Assembly (NCBI GenBank): GCA_946479205.1
Contig: CAMLFJ010000058.1
Span: forward strand, 1 to 10,502
DNA: 10,502 nucleotides
Direction of reading: 5' to 3'
From: an uncultured bacterium
GTDB lineage: Bacteria; Methylomirabilota; Methylomirabilia; Rokubacteriales; CSP1-6
Positions within the stretch are counted from its first letter, which is position 1. Each line of letters opens with the position of its first letter. A program made the translations under genes and the position numbers. This document shows, piece after piece, positions 7,245 through 10,502 of the stretch. A model generated the notes under the pieces. The model made no database searches. It was not told the origin of the DNA and saw only the letters and a list, made by a program, of their open reading frames with translations.

Positions 7245-7574
7245 CTACTTGAGTCGCCGCAGATCGTCGGGAAAGTTGGAGGTGAACGAGTAGGTCTTGA
7301 CGACGCCGTCGGCGTTGAAGCGCACGATGAGATCCTTGCTGACCGCGATCGCGCCGTCGCGCTGGACGAACAGCCATCGCCAGGTCGGATCGCCGTTCTC
7401 GAAGCCGACCTGGTAGGGCTCGCCGAGCATCCGCTGGAGCCCCCAGCGATCGCTGCGGCCCGCCACGATCCAGCTCGCGTCGGGCGAGGGAAACTCGCGC
7501 CCGATCCTGACCGAGACACAGCCGGCGAAGAGAGCGAGCGCGACCAGACACACCAACCACCCGGGCGCGCGCAT
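7245..7574 (-). CDS. Small lipoprotein, BamE/SmpA-like
   Basis: A 109-residue protein with a lipoprotein signal: a short N-region (MRAPGW), a hydrophobic stretch LVCLVALAL and the lipobox FAGC with Cys19 as the lipidation site. It would therefore be a substrate of the lgt product encoded in the same window. The mature part (about 90 residues) contains WGLQRMLGEPYQVGFENG and then DLIVRFNADGVVKTYSFTSNFP. This resembles the helix followed by beta strands of SmpA/BamE-like domains, where a Gly-Pro turn precedes the strand that reads out a C-terminal V-K-x-Y/W segment. The resemblance is by pattern only. It is the first gene of the five-gene minus-strand run. No ribosome site is seen at the ATG, and a weak promoter lies directly upstream. 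True BamE function is not implied. Confidence 0.75.
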   Translation of the reverse strand: MRAPGWLVCLVALALFAGCVSVRIGREFPSPDASWIVAGRSDRWGLQRMLGEPYQVGFENGDPTWRWLFVQRDGAIAVSKDLIVRFNADGVVKTYSFTSNFPDDLRRLK

Positions 7575-7581
7575 GCCGCGC

Positions 7582-7611
7582 AGTATGCCACCGGAGCCGC
7601 CGACGGCGCAA
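7582..7611 (-). promoter_or_regulatory. Weak candidate promoter for the five-gene minus-strand operon
   Basis: On the complement, TTGCGC (7606-7611) and CATACT (7582-7587) are spaced by 18 bp, each matching 4 of 6 consensus bases. The -10-like box ends 7 nt before the lipoprotein ATG (7572-7574). If real, the transcript would start at or next to the ATG, which agrees with the missing Shine-Dalgarno sequence. The 71-bp gap 7575-7645 also holds the start region of the opposite ThyX-like gene. The match is weak and could be chance. Confidence 0.3.
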
Positions 7612-7645
7612 CCGGCCGTCCGCTTGACGCGGGGGAGGTGCTACC

Positions 7646-9232
7646 ATGCCGGGCGTGGACGCGTTCACCCCTGACGAGCGGCGCGCGCTCGCGCCCTACT
7701 TCACCGAGCTCGACGGCCCCGTCTTCGCCCTCGTCAACCTGCCGGAGGTGGTCAAGGGTGCCCTCTTCGCGCGCTACTCCCGCTCCGCCAAGTCCCTGCG
7801 CCGGCTCTTCCTCGACGAGTTCCTGGAGCGGGCCGAGGGAGCCCCGGGGGCCGGCGCCATCGGGACCACCCGCGCCGACCAGCTCTACGAGCGTGTGTTC
7901 AGCGAATACGGCGACGATTCGGTCGCCCAGCTCGGCGGCGTGCACCTGGCCTGCGAGGGCGCGTCCAACATCCTGACCAAGGTGCTCGAGTGGGGGCGGC
8001 TGATGGCCTATCTCGAGCAGTCCACCCGCTACGTGCCCTACACGGACCGACCGGACGGCCGCTGGAAGTATCACGTGCCCGCGGAGCTCGACGGCCACCC
8101 GCTGCGCGCGCGCTACCTCGAGGTCCTCGACCGCGCGTTCGAGACCTACGCGCGCTGGATCGATCCGATGCGCGAGTACTGGATGCGGCGCTTCCCCAAG
8201 CCGGAGGCGGATACCGACGCCGCGTATCGCATGACGATCCGGGCCAAGGCGCTGGACAGCCTGCGCGGGCTCCTCCCCGCGGCCACGCGCTCGAACGTGG
8301 GCGTCTTCGGAACCGGCCAGGGCTACGAGGCGCTCCTGCTCCGCATGCGGGCGCACCCCCTGCGGGAAGTCCGTGACTACGCCGACCTCATGCTCGCCGA
8401 GCTGCGGAAGGTCATCCCGGCCTTTCTGAAGCGCCTCGAGCGTCCGGAGCGGGGCGGGGTCTGGTCGCGCTATCTCGCGGAGACCGCCCTAGCGACCGCG
8501 GCGGTGGCGGCCCGCGTGCTCGACGGCATCGAGCCCGAGCCCCGGCCCGAGGTCACGCTCACCGACTGGGATCCGGACGGCGAGGTGAAGGTGGTCGCGG
8601 CCGCGCTCTACGCGGCCTCTCGGCTGCCGGACGACCAGCTCCTGGCGGTGGCGCGCAAGCTCGGCCCGGAGGAGCGGCGCCAGGTCCTGGAGGCCTACGT
8701 GGGCCGCCGCGAGAACCGACGCCACAAGCCCGGGCGCGCCTTCGAGCGCACCGTCTATCGCTTCGACGTGCTGGGCGACTACGGCGCGTTCCGCGACCTG
8801 CAGCGGCACCGACTCCTCACGATCGAGTGGCAGCCGCTCTCCACCCGCCACGGCCACGTGACCCCGGACGAGCTCGGTGACGCGGGCGTGCTGCCCGAGT
8901 GGACCCGCGTGATGGAGGAGTCCGCCGCGCTCCACGACGCGCTGGCCGCCCTAACCCCCGCGGTCGCCCCCTACGCGGTGGCCATGGCCTACCGGGTGCG
9001 CTTCTACATGGAGCTGAACGCGCGCGAGGCCATGCACGTGATCGAGCTGCGGACCGCGCCCCAGGGGCATCCGGCCTACCGGCGCATCTGCCAGGCGATG
9101 CACCGCCTCATCGGGGAGCAGGCCGGGCATCGAGCCCTGGCCGCGGCCATGGGCCACGCGGATCACTCGGGCGCGGAAGGCGGCCGCCTCGAGGCGGAGC
9201 GCGCTGCGGAGCGCCGGCGCGGCACGAGCTGA
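7646..9232 (+). CDS. Double-domain ThyX-like protein (FAD-dependent thymidylate synthase family)
   Basis: A 528-residue protein built of two halves that each resemble ThyX, which methylates dUMP using FAD and methylenetetrahydrofolate; normal ThyX is about 220-250 residues per subunit. The first half has WGRLMAYLEQSTRY (116-129), where the RHR triad is reduced to WGR but ExSTRY stays, and an LLP block (209-211). The second half keeps RHR (387-389) followed by STR (399-401), then NAREAMHVIELRT (458-470) and GHPAYRR (474-480), matching the family's NxR and LR blocks. In the second half nine residues, not seven, separate RHR from Ser. The start is firm: GGAGGTG (7634-7640) lies 5 nt before ATG. 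It is a single-gene unit, diverging from the lipoprotein operon. The family is clear, but thymidylate synthase activity is not assured. Confidence 0.8.
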   Translation: MPGVDAFTPDERRALAPYFTELDGPVFALVNLPEVVKGALFARYSRSAKSLRRLFLDEFLERAEGAPGAGAIGTTRADQLYERVFSEYGDDSVAQLGGVHLACEGASNILTKVLEWGRLMAYLEQSTRYVPYTDRPDGRWKYHVPAELDGHPLRARYLEVLDRAFETYARWIDPMREYWMRRFPKPEADTDAAYRMTIRAKALDSLRGLLPAATRSNVGVFGTGQGYEALLLRMRAHPLREVRDYADLMLAELRKVIPAFLKRLERPERGGVWSRYLAETALATAAVAARVLDGIEPEPRPEVTLTDWDPDGEVKVVAAALYAASRLPDDQLLAVARKLGPEERRQVLEAYVGRRENRRHKPGRAFERTVYRFDVLGDYGAFRDLQRHRLLTIEWQPLSTRHGHVTPDELGDAGVLPEWTRVMEESAALHDALAALTPAVAPYAVAMAYRVRFYMELNAREAMHVIELRTAPQGHPAYRRICQAMHRLIGEQAGHRALAAAMGHADHSGAEGGRLEAERAAERRRGTS

Positions 9233-9265
9233 CCGGCCCCGTCGTCCGGTAGTCGTCCACCCCGC

Positions 9266-9295
9266 TTGACTCGTGTCGCCGTCTCGTCGCATACT
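9266..9295 (+). promoter_or_regulatory. Candidate promoter for the TetR-DinB pair
   Basis: TTGACT (9266-9271, 5 of 6) and CATACT (9290-9295, 4 of 6) are separated by 18 bp, which puts the start near 9302 and gives a leader of about 48 nt before the GTG at 9350. A second -10-like box, GATAAT (9305-9310), lacks a -35 at normal distance. Either start would place the inverted repeat at 9310-9325 at or just after the transcription start. The rest of the 117-bp gap 9233-9349 shows no convincing terminator. Confidence 0.45.
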
Positions 9296-9309
9296 CCAGG
9301 TCTGGATAA

Positions 9310-9325
9310 TTGGTCGACCGACCAA
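9310..9325. promoter_or_regulatory. Inverted-repeat operator, probably bound by the TetR regulator
   Basis: TTGGTCG-AC-CGACCAA is an inverted repeat with perfect 7-bp arms and a 2-bp centre. It lies just downstream of the candidate promoter and 24 bp before the regulator's GTG, the usual place for an autorepressor site. Size and symmetry fit TetR-family operators. Binding by this particular protein is inferred from position. Confidence 0.65.
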
Positions 9326-9335
9326 CCAAGAACCT

Positions 9336-9340
9336 GGAGG
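9336..9340 (+). promoter_or_regulatory. Ribosome binding site that sets the TetR start
   Basis: GGAGG at 9336-9340 lies 9 nt before GTG 9350. It decides for this start over the upstream TTG at 9266, because starting there would translate through the operator and add 28 residues with no TetR character. Confidence 0.75.
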
Positions 9341-9349
9341 CGTACCCGC

Positions 9350-9958
9350 GTGTCCCCCCGGCTCGGCATGGCCCCGCTACGGCGCGAGCAGATCGTCCGC
9401 GCCACCATCCGGTGCCTGGCCCGCGACGGCTACGCCGGCCTCACCATGAAGCGGGTGGCGGTGGAGGCGGGGGTGAGCCAGGGTATCCTCCACTACTACT
9501 TCCGCGACAAGGCCGCGATGCTGGCCGCCGCGGCCCGGCGCGTGACCGTGGATCTCGACCGCCGCGTGGCCGCCGAATCGCGCCGGGCCCGCGACGCGCG
9601 GGGGCGACTCCGGGCCGTGATCCGCGCGTGCCTGCGCACCGCGGTGGACAATCGCGACTTCTGGACCGTGTTCATCGAGTTCTGGGGCGAGGCTTTCCAC
9701 GAGCGGCGGCTGGCCGCGGTGAACCGGCAGGCCTACGCGCGCGCCCGGCGCCTCATCGGCGCGGGCCTGGCCCGCGGCATCTCGGCCGGGGAGTTTCGCC
9801 GCATCGACGTGAAGGAGGCCGCGACGGTGGTGCTGGCCGTCCTCGACGGTCTCTCGCTCCAGGTCACCTTCGACCGCGGATTGATGACCCTGCCGCGAGC
9901 GGTCCGGGCCGCCGAGACCGTGCTCTTCCGCTACCTCGAGAATGGAGATCCAACATGA
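9350..9958 (+). CDS. TetR-family repressor with BetI-like C-terminus
   Basis: A 202-residue one-component regulator. The N-terminal helix-turn-helix spans about residues 8-56: RREQIVRATIRCLARDGYAG, then the recognition region VAVEAGVSQGILHYYF and DKAAML. VSQGILHYYF is the wording typical of BetI-like members. The C-terminal ligand and dimer domain (about 70-200) contains FWTVFIEFWGEAF and a late TVVLAVLDGLSLQVTFD helix, close to the TetR_C_6/BetI pattern. The start is GTG 9350, supported by GGAGG 9 nt upstream. The inverted repeat at 9310-9325 upstream suggests autorepression. Its stop overlaps the start of the DinB-family gene by 4 nt (ATGA), so the two are likely translated together and the DinB protein is the nearest known target. 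The ligand is unknown; choline cannot be assumed because no betaine genes are nearby. Confidence 0.9.
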   Translation: MSPRLGMAPLRREQIVRATIRCLARDGYAGLTMKRVAVEAGVSQGILHYYFRDKAAMLAAAARRVTVDLDRRVAAESRRARDARGRLRAVIRACLRTAVDNRDFWTVFIEFWGEAFHERRLAAVNRQAYARARRLIGAGLARGISAGEFRRIDVKEAATVVLAVLDGLSLQVTFDRGLMTLPRAVRAAETVLFRYLENGDPT

Positions 9959-10502
9959 CGATGCCGCCCGAACATGCCAAGGCCAAAGCCTACCTGCTCG
10001 AGAAGGGCACCCAGTCCCCGGTCGCCCAGATCCGCGAGCGGGTCGCCGACGCGTTCGCCGCGCTGGACGGCCTGCTGGACGGCGTCACCGAGAGCCAGGC
10101 TCGCCGGGCGCCCGGCGCGGGCGAGTGGAGCGTGCTCGACATCCTGGATCACCTGGTGGAGACGCATCCCCTGGCGCTCGAGGAGATGCGCGCGCTGCTG
10201 GAGAACCGCCATTCGCCGGTGAGCCCGATCCCGGCCGGGCTCCAGTCGGCCGATCCGGCCGCGCGCGGGTGGGAGGATCTGCGGGGCGAGCTGCGGCGCC
10301 TCCACGCCGAAGTGCTCGACGTGCTGGCGAAGGCGCCCGACCGGATGACCGCGGTCCGGGCACCCATCATCATGGTGATCAACACGCAGCAGGCCGACGG
10401 CGCCGTGACGCCGATGCAGTGGGTCGAGGAGTGCGACTGGAAGGCCTGCGCGATCATCTTCCGGCTCCACGAGCTCGATCATCTGGGCCAGGCGAGACGG
10501 AC
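9955..10502 (+). CDS. DinB-family protein (partial; continues beyond window end)
   Basis: The frame is open from ATG 9955 to the end of the window (182 codons, no stop). It looks like a DinB/DinB_2-type four-helix bundle metal protein. The three expected metal-ligand histidines can be placed: His66 in EWSVLDILDHL, and His172 and His176 in HELDHLGQ, giving the H...HxxxH arrangement. Members include thiol-dependent transferases and many proteins with no known activity; the name does not imply a DNA-damage role. The region 95-135 is a helical stretch rich in Leu/Arg/Glu. GGAGAT (9944-9949) lies just upstream, and the ATG overlaps the TetR stop by 4 nt, so this is the second gene of an autoregulated pair. 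A second ATG at 9961 is a possible alternative start. Confidence 0.8.
   Translation, partial: MTMPPEHAKAKAYLLEKGTQSPVAQIRERVADAFAALDGLLDGVTESQARRAPGAGEWSVLDILDHLVETHPLALEEMRALLENRHSPVSPIPAGLQSADPAARGWEDLRGELRRLHAEVLDVLAKAPDRMTAVRAPIIMVINTQQADGAVTPMQWVEECDWKACAIIFRLHELDHLGQARR

Noticed and set aside
7624..7629. TTGACG as a -35 box for the ThyX-like gene
   Set aside because: No acceptable -10 box lies 16-18 bp downstream; that position is already within the coding start.
9232..9250. Possible terminator hairpin after the ThyX-like gene (ACCGG and CCGGT arms)
   Set aside because: The stem is only 5 bp with a 9-nt loop and no following T run, so it is expected by chance at this GC content.
9266..9349. 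TTG start at 9266 for the TetR regulator
   Set aside because: It would place the promoter and operator inside the coding region, lacks a ribosome site and adds 28 residues without family character.

Overview
This is a GC-rich (roughly 70%) bacterial chromosomal window that is almost fully coding. It carries a Tol-Pal gene set and lipoprotein-processing genes, so the host has a Gram-negative (diderm) envelope. The mix of very high GC, an LLM-class flavin oxidoreductase, a DinB-family protein and a double ThyX-like protein suggests an uncultured soil or sediment lineage such as Rokubacteria/Methylomirabilota or a neighbour. That placement is an inference from style and was not tested by search. 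I see no rRNA, tRNA, CRISPR array, insertion sequence or prophage. No stretch above 300 bases lacks a gene: the longest gaps are 2182-2342, 9233-9349 and 7575-7645.

Region 1 (1-2181, minus strand) is a Tol operon, tolQ-tolR-tolA-tolB. Its first three genes overlap by 4-11 nt, and tolB leaves the window after 40 codons. Its promoter lies in the AT-rich gap 2182-2342, back to back with a near-consensus promoter for lgt on the plus strand. The lgt promoter sits so close to the lgt ATG that the transcript should be leaderless.

Region 2 (2343-3823, plus strand) holds lgt (lipoprotein diacylglyceryl transferase), then a compact beta-class DNA methyltransferase with no visible restriction partner. 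The methyltransferase overlaps tail to tail with the next, opposite-strand operon by 11 nt.

Region 3 (3813-7574, minus strand) is a tight five-gene run. In transcription order it encodes a small lipoprotein with a BamE/SmpA-like look, a 61-residue 4-oxalocrotonate tautomerase-family protein, an LLM flavin-dependent oxidoreductase, a CgeB-type glycosyltransferase and a threonine-synthase-like PLP enzyme with a zinc-ribbon-like N-terminus. The spacing (-4 to +30 nt) suggests one transcript, but the genes do not form a pathway I recognise.

Region 4 (7646-10502, plus strand) opens with a 528-residue protein made of two ThyX-like halves. The signature residues are unevenly kept: the RHR triad survives only in the second half. 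Next comes a TetR/BetI-type regulator preceded by a clean inverted-repeat operator, overlapping by 4 nt with a DinB-family protein that runs off the window.

The points most worth following are the double ThyX-like protein, the leaderless lgt promoter, the odd five-gene operon and the orphan methyltransferase.
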